DNA of 64,000 bases. Source: Chelativorans intermedius (lineage in GTDB: Bacteria > Pseudomonadota > Alphaproteobacteria > Rhizobiales > Rhizobiaceae). A program made the position numbers and the translations under genes. The notes under the pieces are model-generated. The model did not search any database and had not been told where the DNA came from. It saw only the letters and a program-made list of their open reading frames with translations. The number at the start of each line of letters is the position of its first letter. The stretch's first letter is position 1. The stretch is taken from contig NZ_JAODNW010000003.1 in assembly GCF_025398255.1 (NCBI RefSeq), positions 124,001 to 188,000 on the forward strand, read 5' to 3'. Below, one piece after another: positions 1 through 8,319 of this stretch.

Positions 1-1
1 C

Positions 2-49
2 TTCGGCTGCGAGACGGGCGAGTGCGGCGTGGTGGACATTTCCGCCTGA
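2..49 (+). CDS. C-terminal fragment of an unidentified protein
   Basis: The first bases read in frame 2 as a 15-residue tail, FGCETGECGVVDISA, ending in TGA, with the rest of the gene left of the window. Two cysteines four residues apart (GCETGEC) could bind metal or an iron-sulfur cluster, but this is far too short to assign a family. It would converge with the glycerate kinase gene that ends just downstream. It may equally be a chance open frame. Confidence 0.3.
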   Translation, partial: FGCETGECGVVDISA

Positions 50-72
50 GCTCGCCCGGCCGGCCCCGGCGG

Positions 73-1341
73 TCAGCGAACGAGAACCGCCCGCAGGTCG
101 TTGACATTCGTTCCCGTCGGTCCGGGTGCGAAGAGGTCGCCCAGAGCGTCGAAGGCGCCCCAGGCGTCGTGGCGGGCAAGCAGCGCCTTGGCATCGTGGC
201 CGGCGGCGCGCAGCCGGGCAACGGTGGTGTGGTCGGCAAAGGCGCCGGCATTGTCCTGCGAGCCGTCGATGCCGTCCGTGTCGGCGGCGAAGGCGGCAAT
301 GCCCTCCACACCCGCGATGGCGATGGCAAGCGAGAGCAGAAACTCCGTGTTGCGTCCGCCGCGTCCGCCCTTGCCCGTCAGCGTCACCGTCGTCTCGCCG
401 CCGGAGAGCATCACCACGGGCTTGGCAAAGGGCCGGTCGCGCCACGCCACCTCGCGGGCGATCGCAGCGTGCACCTTGCCCACCTCGCGCGCTTCGCCCT
501 CGATGGCGTCGGACAGGATGACCGGCGTGACGCCGTGCGCCTGGGCAGTGGCTGCTGCGGCCTCCAGCGAGCGGGCCGCGGAGGCGACGATGTGCACGCC
601 GTTGCGCGCAAAACGCGGATCGTCGGGTTTCGGCGCCTCTGCCTGCGGCGCATGAAGATGGCGCAGCGCCGCCGCGGGCAGCTCTAGGCGATAGGCTTCC
701 ACCACCGCCAGCGCATCCTGCCGGCATGCCGCGTCGGGCACCGTGGGACCGGAGGAGACGAGGGCGGGATCGTCCCCCGGAATGTCGGAAACGATCAGAG
801 AGACCACGCGCGCCGGGTGCGCGCGCGCCGCCAGCCTTCCGCCCTTGATCGTGGAAAGGTGCTTGCGCACCGTGTTCATGGCGGAGATCGGAGCGCCGGA
901 GGCAAGCAGCGCCTGGTTGACCGCAATCTCGTCTTCGAGCGTCATGCCGGCCGGCGGAGCCGGAAGAAGCGCCGAGCCGCCGCCGCAGATGAGCGCGATC
1001 ACGAGATCGTCTTCCGTCAGTCCCTCCACGAGTTCGAGAAGCCGCCGCGCGCCGTGCAGCCCCGCGGCATCGGGCACCGGGTGGGCGGCCTCGATCACCT
1101 CGATCCGCCTCGTCGGCGCGCCATAGCCATAGCGCGTGACCACGGCGCCCTCCAGCGGGCCGTCCCAGGCGGCCTCCAGGGCCTGCGCCATCTGGGCCGC
1201 CCCCTTGCCGGCGCCGACCACCACCGTGCGGCCCTTCGGTCGGGCGGGCAGGAAGGCGGGAATCACCTCTCGGGGATCGGCGGCGGCCACGGCGGCGCGA
1301 AAAAGATCCTCGAAAAGGTGTCTCGTCTCTGTCGCGTCCAC
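73..1341 (-). CDS. Glycerate 2-kinase (MOFRL / TtuD family)
   Basis: The 422-residue product has the two-domain architecture of the type-2 glycerate kinase family, historically annotated as hydroxypyruvate reductase TtuD. Visible are the N-terminal DUF4147 motif GAGKG (residues 43-47) and the C-terminal MOFRL signature with GGRGGRNTEF (about 325-334) and GPTGTNVNDL near the end. The family phosphorylates D-glycerate to 2-phosphoglycerate with ATP in the cytosol. It is the third gene of a puuD-guaD-kinase run, 13 bp after guaD. The link is metabolic: purine ring breakdown yields glyoxylate, which the glycerate pathway returns to glycolysis. Tartronate semialdehyde reductase and glyoxylate carboligase are not in the window. 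Length is normal. Confidence 0.9.
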   Translation of the reverse strand: MDATETRHLFEDLFRAAVAAADPREVIPAFLPARPKGRTVVVGAGKGAAQMAQALEAAWDGPLEGAVVTRYGYGAPTRRIEVIEAAHPVPDAAGLHGARRLLELVEGLTEDDLVIALICGGGSALLPAPPAGMTLEDEIAVNQALLASGAPISAMNTVRKHLSTIKGGRLAARAHPARVVSLIVSDIPGDDPALVSSGPTVPDAACRQDALAVVEAYRLELPAAALRHLHAPQAEAPKPDDPRFARNGVHIVASAARSLEAAAATAQAHGVTPVILSDAIEGEAREVGKVHAAIAREVAWRDRPFAKPVVMLSGGETTVTLTGKGGRGGRNTEFLLSLAIAIAGVEGIAAFAADTDGIDGSQDNAGAFADHTTVARLRAAGHDAKALLARHDAWGAFDALGDLFAPGPTGTNVNDLRAVLVR

Positions 1342-1354
1342 CGTCGTTCCTCGC

Positions 1355-2656
1355 TCACAAACCCCGTTTCATCGGCTGGCCGGCCACGTAGGTCTCCACT
1401 ACGGCACGGTCGTCGCCAAGGGTTTGCAGCACAAAGAGCTCTTCGGCAAGGGTATTTGCCCTTTCCATGCGCAGGCGCATCGCCGGGGTCGCCCGCGCGT
1501 CGAGCACCACGAGATCGGCGTCGCTGCCGGGTTCAAGCGTGCCGATGCGTTCGAGCGACAGCGCCTCGGCGTTGCCGCGCGTGATCTGCCAGAAGGCGGC
1601 GAGCGGGTTCAGCTTCTCGCCGTTAAGGGCAATCACCTTGTAGCCCTCGTCCATGGTGCGCAGCATCGAGTAGTTGGTTCCCCCGCCAATGTCGGTGGCC
1701 GTGGCGATGCGCAGGGGTTTGTTCCGCCGGCGGTAGCGCTGATAGTCGAAAAGGCCGGAGCCCAGAAACAGGTTGGAGGTCGGGCAGAAGACGGCCACCG
1801 AGCCGGAGTCCGACAGCGCGTCGGCCTCGCGATCGGACAGGTGAATGCAGTGGCCGAACAGGCTCTTGGGCCCCGTCAGGCCGTAGCGCTCATAGATGGC
1901 GGTGTAGTCGGCGCAGTCGGGAAAGAGCTCCTTCGCAAGGGCGATTTCCGCACGGTTTTCGGAAAGATGCGTCTGCACATGCAGGTCCGGGTGCTCGCTG
2001 GCCAGCGCCTGCGCCATTTCCATCTGTTGCGGCGTGGAGGTGATGGCGAAGCGCGGCGTGATGGCATAGTGCAGCCGGCCACGGCCCCGCCAGCGGGCGA
2101 TCAGCGCCTTGGCGTCGTCATAGCTTTGCTGCGCGGTGTCGGTGAGCCCCCGCGGTGCGTTGCGGTCCATCATCACCTTGCCGGCGATCATGCACATCTT
2201 CCGCCGCTCGGCTTCCGCAAAGAACGCATCGACCGATTGCGGATGCACCGTGCAGTAGACGGCGGCCGTGGTGGTGCCATGGCGCACCATCTCGTCGAGA
2301 AAGGCGCCGGCGATGCGCGCGGCATGGGCAGGATCGGCGAAACGCATCTCCTCCGGGAAGGTGTAGGTGTTGAGCCAGTCGAGCAGCTCGGTGCCGAAGC
2401 TTGCGATTACCTGCATCTGCGGAAAATGGGCATGCGCGTCCACGAAACCCGGCATCAGCAGGTGCGGGCGGTGGTCCACCGTGTGCGCGTCCTTGGCCGC
2501 CGCCGCGAGGGATGTGTGGGGGCCGGCGGCGGCAATGACGCCGTTTTCCACCAGCACCGCGCCATCCTCCTCATAGGCATGGGCGGTGTGGTCGTCGGGG
2601 CCTTGCGGCTCCCGGTGAAAGGTGAGCAGTCGGCCGCGGATCAGAGTTCTGCTCAT
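1355..2656 (-). CDS. guaD: Guanine deaminase
   Basis: This 433-residue amidohydrolase-superfamily enzyme converts guanine to xanthine and ammonia in the cytosol. The metal-site HAH motif (His75, His77) lies in FVDAHAHFPQ. Further ligands are His230 in VQTHLSENRAE, His269 in FGHCIHLS, and an Asp in ATDIGGGTN. The PTSNLFLGSG stretch is typical of GuaD. The start codon overlaps the puuD stop by four bases (ATGA), so the two genes are translationally coupled. The product xanthine feeds xanthine dehydrogenase, encoded 5 kb away, and then urate for PuuD upstream. Length and motifs are complete. The alternative, another cyclic amidohydrolase such as a chlorohydrolase, is less likely given the context. 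Confidence 0.93.
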   Translation of the reverse strand: MSRTLIRGRLLTFHREPQGPDDHTAHAYEEDGAVLVENGVIAAAGPHTSLAAAAKDAHTVDHRPHLLMPGFVDAHAHFPQMQVIASFGTELLDWLNTYTFPEEMRFADPAHAARIAGAFLDEMVRHGTTTAAVYCTVHPQSVDAFFAEAERRKMCMIAGKVMMDRNAPRGLTDTAQQSYDDAKALIARWRGRGRLHYAITPRFAITSTPQQMEMAQALASEHPDLHVQTHLSENRAEIALAKELFPDCADYTAIYERYGLTGPKSLFGHCIHLSDREADALSDSGSVAVFCPTSNLFLGSGLFDYQRYRRRNKPLRIATATDIGGGTNYSMLRTMDEGYKVIALNGEKLNPLAAFWQITRGNAEALSLERIGTLEPGSDADLVVLDARATPAMRLRMERANTLAEELFVLQTLGDDRAVVETYVAGQPMKRGL

Positions 2657-3879
2657 GGGTTTCCTCGCTGTGCCTGCCTGAACCAGGCGACGAGCAGGCG
2701 GCGCTCCTCCTGTGTCATGCCGGAGACATTGCCCGGCGGCATGGCATGGCTCATGCCCGCCTGTAGATAGATTTCGCGGGCATGGGCGGCAATCTCCGCG
2801 TCGGTGTCGAGGCGTACGTTCTTCGGCGGCGCATGGATGCCCTCATAGCCGGGTTCGGCGGCATGACACATGGCGCAGCGCCCCATCACCGTGTCGCGCA
2901 CGGCCGGAAAATGCGCAGAGGCGATGAACCGTTCCGCCGCGGCCGAGACGGCGGGTTGACCCGTCAGCACCGCCGGCGCCGTGGACAGCCACATGATGAT
3001 GACGAAGAGAACCGCCGAAAGTCCCCAGGTCCAGTGCGGTTGGCCCCTTCGCGCGTGCACGGTGTTGAAATAATGGCGGATGAGGACGCCGATGATGAAG
3101 ATGAGCGCCGCGATCACCCAGTTGAACCGCGTGCCGAAGGCCAGCGGATAGTGATTCGACAGCATCAGGAAGATCACCGGCAGCGTCAGGTAATTGTTGT
3201 GCAGCGAGCGCTGCTTCGCCTGCGCGCCGAGCCTCGGGTCCGGTGTGCGGCCCGCCTTCAGATCCGCCACCACGATCTTCTGGTTGGGAATGATGACCAG
3301 GAAGACATTGGCCGTCATGATGGTGGCGGTGAACGCACCCAGGTGCAGAAAGGCGGCTCGCCCGGTGAAAAGCTGCGTGTAGCCCCAGCTCATCGCCACC
3401 AGAACGGCATAGAGGACCAGCATCAGGGCCGTGTCGTTCTTCCCCAGCGGCGACTTGCACAGCGCGTCATAGACCAGCCAGCCGAGGCCGATGGAGGCAA
3501 GCGAGATCAGAATGGCAACGGGCGCCGAGACGTCGAGCACGTTGCGGTCGATGAGATAGAGATCCGCGCCCGCATAGTAGACGATGGCGAGAAGCGCGAA
3601 GCCCGACAGCCATGTGGAATAGGACTCCCACTTGAACCAGGTCAGGTGCTCGGGCAGCGCCGCCGGCGCCACGAGATATTTCTGGATGTGGTAGAAGCCG
3701 CCGCCGTGCACCTGCCATTCCTCGCCATGCACGCCGTCGGGCAGGCCCGGCCGCCTGACCAGGCCGAGGTCAAGGGCGATGAAGTAGAAGGACGAGCCGA
3801 TCCAGGCGATGGCCGTCACCACATGCAGCCAGCGCACGGCAAAGGAAAGCCAGTCCCACATCACGGCGAAATCGCTCAT
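2653..3879 (-). CDS. puuD: Membrane-bound urate hydroxylase with C-terminal cytochrome c (PuuD)
   Basis: The 408-residue protein starts with MSDFAVMWDW and carries about eight hydrophobic segments over the first 300 residues. A c-type haem domain follows, with CAMCH (Cys335, Cys338, His339) and a probable axial Met in HAMPPG. This is the layout of PuuD urate oxidase, which oxidises urate to 5-hydroxyisourate and passes electrons to the respiratory chain. It replaces the cofactorless soluble uricase. A longer in-frame reading begins at 3972, but it covers the shared promoter with the LysR gene, so ATG 3879 is chosen. It is the first gene of puuD-guaD-glycerate kinase and is divergent from the LysR regulator, its likely controller. 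Confidence 0.92.
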   Translation of the reverse strand: MSDFAVMWDWLSFAVRWLHVVTAIAWIGSSFYFIALDLGLVRRPGLPDGVHGEEWQVHGGGFYHIQKYLVAPAALPEHLTWFKWESYSTWLSGFALLAIVYYAGADLYLIDRNVLDVSAPVAILISLASIGLGWLVYDALCKSPLGKNDTALMLVLYAVLVAMSWGYTQLFTGRAAFLHLGAFTATIMTANVFLVIIPNQKIVVADLKAGRTPDPRLGAQAKQRSLHNNYLTLPVIFLMLSNHYPLAFGTRFNWVIAALIFIIGVLIRHYFNTVHARRGQPHWTWGLSAVLFVIIMWLSTAPAVLTGQPAVSAAAERFIASAHFPAVRDTVMGRCAMCHAAEPGYEGIHAPPKNVRLDTDAEIAAHAREIYLQAGMSHAMPPGNVSGMTQEERRLLVAWFRQAQRGNP

Positions 3880-3997
3880 TTCCGTTCCCCGGTTCGGCCG
3901 AAGGCCGTCTTTGTTCCCAATGGCCGCCGGCGACGGCCGGACGCCCGGCCATGGTATTACGGCCTGCGCCACAAACCGAAGGGGCGCTTGCCACGAT

Positions 3998-4020
3998 GAC
4001 TTTCAAAATTTTCTGGAAAA
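3998..4020. promoter_or_regulatory. Putative LysR-type operator, copy 1 (puuD / lysR divergent promoter)
   Basis: A GACTTTCAAA block followed by TTTTC and a purine-rich GGAAAA end occupies this position. TTTC-N11-GAAA (4001-4019) fits the T-N11-A LysR box. A second half, TTGAAAG at 4037-4043, mirrors CTTTCAA at 4000-4006. Almost the same 23-bp element recurs at 10251-10273 in the uraH/puuE divergent region. Assignment to the adjacent LysR protein is inference. Confidence 0.55.
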
Positions 4021-4048
4021 TCGCGCCCCGTTGGGCTTGAAAGTTCCC

Positions 4049-4969
4049 ATGGCCTATCTCGACAATATCTCGGTCTTCGTGCGGGTGGTGGAGCTTGGCA
4101 GCCTTTCGGCGGCGGGGCGCGACATGCGCATTTCGGCTGCCGTGGCCTCCAATCGCGTCAAGGAGCTGGAAAAACATCTCGGCGTGCGGCTTCTGAACCG
4201 CACGACGCGGCAGCTCACGCCCACCGAGCATGGCCGCGCCTTCTATGAAGGCGCGAAGAAGGTGCTGGAGGCGGTGGAGGAGGCAGAGGCCTCTGTCGCG
4301 GCCCTTTCCGGCCAGCCGCGCGGCACGATCCGCGTCACCGCGCCTCTCGGCATCGGCAAGCGGCTCATTGCCAGCGGCATTCCCGCCTTCCGTGAGCTCT
4401 ATCCGCATATCCAGGTGCGGCTCAGGCTTTCCGATCACGAGGTCGATCTCATGCGCGAAGGCATCGACGTCGCCTTCAAGCTGGGGCTTCTGGAGGATTC
4501 CAGCCTGCGCATGCGCGGCATCATGGATTGCGAGCGGGTGCTGGCGGCCGCGCCCGGCTATCTGGAACGGCGCGGCGAGCCCACAAGGCCCGAACAGCTC
4601 GTCGAAGACGGGCATGATTGCCTGATGCTGCGCTTCCCCGGCGTGCGCGAATATTTCTGGACGCTTCAGACGCCCGAGGGGCCGCGAAAGTTCGAGGTCC
4701 GCGGTCCCTTTGACACCGACGACGGCGACGTCATCACCGGCTGGGCGCTGGCCGGCCACGGCATCATCAACAAGCCGCGCTTCGAGATCGAGCCCTTCCT
4801 GCGCGACGGCCGGCTCAAGGTCATCCTGCCGGACACGCCACCGGTGCCGGTAAAGCTCGCCGCCGTCTACCCGCACAAGAAATTCCAGGATCTGAAGGTC
4901 CGCCTGCTCCTCGACTTCATGGCCGCCCGCTGCCAGCACCTCATCGGCGAGATACTGGCGGGCAGGTGA
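4049..4969 (+). CDS. LysR-family transcriptional regulator, probable purine-catabolism regulator
   Basis: The start is placed at MAYLDNISVFVRVVELG (ATG 4049), which gives the standard LysR length of 306 residues. Upstream in-frame readings run into the puuD promoter. The N-terminal winged HTH spans roughly residues 1-60 (SLSAAGRDMRISAAVASNRV recognition region). The rest is a LysR substrate-binding domain. It is transcribed away from puuD-guaD and sits between the urate and xanthine gene clusters. LysR proteins usually control the divergent neighbour and themselves, and the shared 23-bp element suggests a wider regulon including uraH-xdhABC and puuE. The inducer cannot be read from sequence; urate or an allantoin-pathway intermediate is a guess. 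Confidence 0.88.
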   Translation: MAYLDNISVFVRVVELGSLSAAGRDMRISAAVASNRVKELEKHLGVRLLNRTTRQLTPTEHGRAFYEGAKKVLEAVEEAEASVAALSGQPRGTIRVTAPLGIGKRLIASGIPAFRELYPHIQVRLRLSDHEVDLMREGIDVAFKLGLLEDSSLRMRGIMDCERVLAAAPGYLERRGEPTRPEQLVEDGHDCLMLRFPGVREYFWTLQTPEGPRKFEVRGPFDTDDGDVITGWALAGHGIINKPRFEIEPFLRDGRLKVILPDTPPVPVKLAAVYPHKKFQDLKVRLLLDFMAARCQHLIGEILAGR

Positions 4970-5100
4970 CGATCAGGGCGCCTTCGTGCGCGCCGGGCCG
5001 TGCGGCGCCTGCCGCATTTCCAACAGGTGCCGGTATCCCGCAAAGCCCTCGGTTCCCTGTTTATCCGATCCTTTCTCGTCTGCCGGGGCAAATGCCGGCA

Positions 5101-5931
5101 TCAGGTGCCGCTTTTGCCCAGATGGCGCATCACCTGCGCTGCCGTCATCACCGCGATGACGGCGGGGCGCTTGTCGCGCAGTTCTTCCCCGCCGATGGGG
5201 ATGATGAGGCGGGCGAGGTGGCGCTCGTCGCCGCCATGCCGCATGTACCAGCGTCTGAAGGTCTCCTTCTTCGTCTTCGAGCCGATCATGCCGACATAGG
5301 CCGCGTCCTCGCGCGCCAGCGCTTCGGCGGCAACCAGAAAATCAAGCGCGTGATCGTGGGTCAGCACCACGAAGGCGGCGCGCGGCGGCGCGGCGCGAAC
5401 CACTTCCTCGGGCACCGCCGTCAGGTGCGGCTCCACCCCCTCCGGCACCTGCGCCAGCGCCTCGGCGCGGGTCTCCACGATGGCGGTGCGAACGGGCAGC
5501 ATCGCCAGAACGCCCGCGAGCGCGCGGCCCACATGCCCCCCGCCGAACAGATAGACATGCGGGCGCGCGGCGTCCACCCGTGCGGCGCGCCTCAGCAGCG
5601 CATCGCGTTCCTCGCGGCCGGTCATGCGGATGTCGAGCGCCACGTGGCCACCGCAGCATTGGCCGATCTCCGGGCCGAGGGGGATGTCCAGCGTGCCGGT
5701 TGCGATGTTCTGCGCGATCAGTTCGCGCGCCTTGGCGATGGCCAGAAATTCGAGCTGTCCGCCGCCGATGGTCCCTAAGATAGCCTCGGGCGAGACCAGC
5801 ATCCAGGCGCCTTTCTCGCGGGGGGTGGAACCCTTCGCCTCGCGCACCTCGACCAGCGCCGCTACGGGGCTGGCGTCGAGGAAGGCGGCCAGGCTTCCGG
5901 CAAGCGGGGTGGTCGCGGCGGGTGCCATCAT
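5101..5931 (-). CDS. xdhC: Xanthine dehydrogenase accessory protein XdhC
   Basis: The 276-residue protein matches XdhC, which binds molybdenum cofactor, promotes its sulfuration and inserts it into XdhB. Recognisable parts are the N-terminal VREAKGSTPREKGAWM and GTIGGGQLEF motifs and a C-terminal Rossmann-like domain (LFGGGHVGRALAG, then YVGMIGSKTK). Two start codons are adjacent (5931 and 5928); the first is used. It is the last gene of uraH-xdhA-xdhB-xdhC, 32 bp after xdhB, and converges with the LysR gene. Length is typical. Confidence 0.93.
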   Translation of the reverse strand: MMAPAATTPLAGSLAAFLDASPVAALVEVREAKGSTPREKGAWMLVSPEAILGTIGGGQLEFLAIAKARELIAQNIATGTLDIPLGPEIGQCCGGHVALDIRMTGREERDALLRRAARVDAARPHVYLFGGGHVGRALAGVLAMLPVRTAIVETRAEALAQVPEGVEPHLTAVPEEVVRAAPPRAAFVVLTHDHALDFLVAAEALAREDAAYVGMIGSKTKKETFRRWYMRHGGDERHLARLIIPIGGEELRDKRPAVIAVMTAAQVMRHLGKSGT

Positions 5932-5963
5932 GCCTCAAAGATAGTCGCGTCGTGCGGAACGTT

Positions 5964-8315
5964 CTATGCCTTTCCTGCCGCTTCCCGCTTCAGCCGTTCC
6001 ACCGCCATCAGCACGCGCTCCGGCGTCGCCGGCGCGTCGAGGCGCGGGCAGATGGTGTGGCCGGCGACGCTCGCCACCGCATCCGACAGAGCGTGCAGCA
6101 CCGAAATGGCCAGCATGAAGGGCGGCTCGCCCACCGCCTTGGAGCGGTGGATCGTCGGCTCGGCATTCTCTGCCCAGTCGGCCAGCGTCACGTTGAAGAC
6201 CTTCGGTCGGTCGGAGGCGAGCGGGATCTTGTAGGTGGACGGGGCGTGCGTCATCAGCCGGCCCTTCTCGTCCCACACCAGTTCCTCCGTGGTCAGCCAG
6301 CCCATTCCCTGGACGAAACCGCCCTCGATCTGGCCGAGGTCGATGGCCGGGTTCAGGGACCGGCCCGTCTCGTGCACGATGTCCACCCTCTCCACCACAT
6401 ATTCGCCCGTCAGCGTGTCGATGGAGACCTCCGTGCACGCCGCGCCATAGGCAAAATAGTAGAAGGGTCGCCCGCGGCCCGCCTCGCGGTCCCAATGGAT
6501 TTTCGGCGTCTTGTAGAAGCCCGCTGCCGAAAGCTGCACGCGCGCCATGTAAGCCTCGCGGACAAGCTCGGGAAACGGGATCTCCTGATTGCCGACGCGC
6601 ACGCGGCCGGGCAGAAATGCGATCTGCTCCCTGGGCACGCCGTGGCGTTCGGCGGCGAAGTCGATCAGCCGGTTCTTGATCTGGCGGGCGGCGTCCTGTG
6701 CGGCCATGCCGTTGAGGTCCGAGCCGGAGGAGGCGGCGGTTGCCGAGGTGTTGGGCACCTTGCCGGTGGTCGTCGCGGTGATCTTCACCTGATCGAGGTC
6801 GATCTGGAATTCCTCGGCCACCACCTGGGCGACCTTTATATAGAGCCCCTGGCCCATCTCGGTGCCGCCATGGTTGAGATGCACCGAGCCGTCCGTATAG
6901 ACATGCACCAGCGCGCCGGCCTGGTTGAAATGGGTGGCGGTGAAGGAGATGCCAAACTTCACCGGGGTCAGGGCAATGCCGCGCTTGACGATGGCGCTCT
7001 TCTCGTTGAACGCGGCGATCGCCTGCCGGCGGGCGGCATAGCCGGCGCTCTCCTCGGCCTGTGCGACGATGCGGGCAAGCAGATTGTCCTCCACCTCCTG
7101 GTGGTAGGGTGTGACGTTGCGCCCCGCGCCGCCATAGAAGTTGCGCTTGCGGATTTCCAGAGGGTCCTTGCCCAGCGCAAAGGCCACCTCGTCGATGATG
7201 CGCTCCGCGCCCAACATGCCTTGCGGTCCGCCGAAACCGCGGAAGGCGGTGTTGGAGACCGTGTTGGTATAGAGCGGCTGGGAGACCGCGCGGACAGCCG
7301 GATAATAGTAGGCGTTGTCGCAATGAAACAGCGCGCGATCCGTCACGGGGCCCGAAAGATCGGCCGAAAAGCCGCAGCGCGCCGCGTAGGTGAGATCGAC
7401 GCCGAGAATGTTGCCCTCATCGTCGAAGCCCACCTCGTAGTCGATGAGGAAATCATGGCGCTTGCCGGTGGCGGTCATGTCGTCATCGCGGTCCGGGCGC
7501 AGCTTCACCGGCCTGCCGGTGCGTCTGGCGGCAATCGCCGCCACCACGGCGAAGAGATTCGCCTGCGTCTCCTTGCCGCCAAAGCCGCCGCCCATGCGCC
7601 GCACCTCGATGGTGACGGCATTTGCGGGCACGCCCAGCGCATGGGCCACCATGTGCTGCACCTCGCTCGGATGCTGCGTGGAGGAGTGGACGGTCACGTC
7701 CCCATCCTCGCCCGGCACGGCAAGTGCGATCTGGCCTTCCAGGTAGAAATGGTCCTGCCCGCCGGCGCGCATGCTGCCTTTCAGGCGATGCGGCGCCGCC
7801 GCAATCGCGCGTGTCGCATCGCCGCGCGAAAGCTGCAGCGGCCTGGCGACGAGGCGCGCAGCCCCGGCCCTGGCCTCGGCGATGTCGATGATGGCAGGTT
7901 CTTCGGCGTATTCGATCTTCGCCAGCCGGCAGGCGCGCCGCGCTGCCTCGCGTGTCTGTGCGACCACGGCGAAGAGAGGCTGGCCGAAAAACTCCACCCG
8001 CTTCTCGGGAAATATGGGCTCGTCGTGGAGGCCGGCGGGGCTGATGTCGTTGACGCCCGGCACGTCCTTCGCAGTCAGAACGGCCACCACTCCGGGGGCT
8101 TCCTCCACCTGCTTCAGGTCCATGGCGCGCATGGTGCCGCACGCCACCGTCGAAAGACCCAGATAGGCGTGCAGCGTGCCGGCGGGCTCGGCCATGTCGT
8201 CGATATAGATGGCCTCGCCCGTCACGTGCTTGTGGGCCGAGTCGTGGCGGTGGGCGGCGCCTGCGCCGCCTGCGATCCTCGATCTTGCGATGTCGCGTGC
8301 TTCGTGTGTCGTCAT
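5964..8315 (-). CDS. xdhB: Xanthine dehydrogenase, molybdopterin-binding subunit XdhB
   Basis: The 783-residue large subunit carries the Mo-bis-oxo/molybdopterin domains of the xanthine oxidase family. It oxidises hypoxanthine and xanthine to urate in the cytosol, passing electrons to the FeS/FAD subunit XdhA. Diagnostic stretches are RMGGGFGGKETQ (Mo-pterin loop), FRGFGGPQGM, the GGTEMGQGLY pterin motif, and KAVGEPPFML near the C-terminus, which contains the catalytic Glu region. It begins four bases after the xdhA stop. No truncation or frameshift is seen. Confidence 0.95.
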   Translation of the reverse strand: MTTHEARDIARSRIAGGAGAAHRHDSAHKHVTGEAIYIDDMAEPAGTLHAYLGLSTVACGTMRAMDLKQVEEAPGVVAVLTAKDVPGVNDISPAGLHDEPIFPEKRVEFFGQPLFAVVAQTREAARRACRLAKIEYAEEPAIIDIAEARAGAARLVARPLQLSRGDATRAIAAAPHRLKGSMRAGGQDHFYLEGQIALAVPGEDGDVTVHSSTQHPSEVQHMVAHALGVPANAVTIEVRRMGGGFGGKETQANLFAVVAAIAARRTGRPVKLRPDRDDDMTATGKRHDFLIDYEVGFDDEGNILGVDLTYAARCGFSADLSGPVTDRALFHCDNAYYYPAVRAVSQPLYTNTVSNTAFRGFGGPQGMLGAERIIDEVAFALGKDPLEIRKRNFYGGAGRNVTPYHQEVEDNLLARIVAQAEESAGYAARRQAIAAFNEKSAIVKRGIALTPVKFGISFTATHFNQAGALVHVYTDGSVHLNHGGTEMGQGLYIKVAQVVAEEFQIDLDQVKITATTTGKVPNTSATAASSGSDLNGMAAQDAARQIKNRLIDFAAERHGVPREQIAFLPGRVRVGNQEIPFPELVREAYMARVQLSAAGFYKTPKIHWDREAGRGRPFYYFAYGAACTEVSIDTLTGEYVVERVDIVHETGRSLNPAIDLGQIEGGFVQGMGWLTTEELVWDEKGRLMTHAPSTYKIPLASDRPKVFNVTLADWAENAEPTIHRSKAVGEPPFMLAISVLHALSDAVASVAGHTICPRLDAPATPERVLMAVERLKREAAGKA

Positions 8316-8319
8316 CGGT

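Noticed and set aside
5081..5100. TGCCGG/CCGGCA hairpin between lysR and xdhC
   Set aside because: The 6-bp stem with 8-base loop and no T-tract is too weak to call a terminator.
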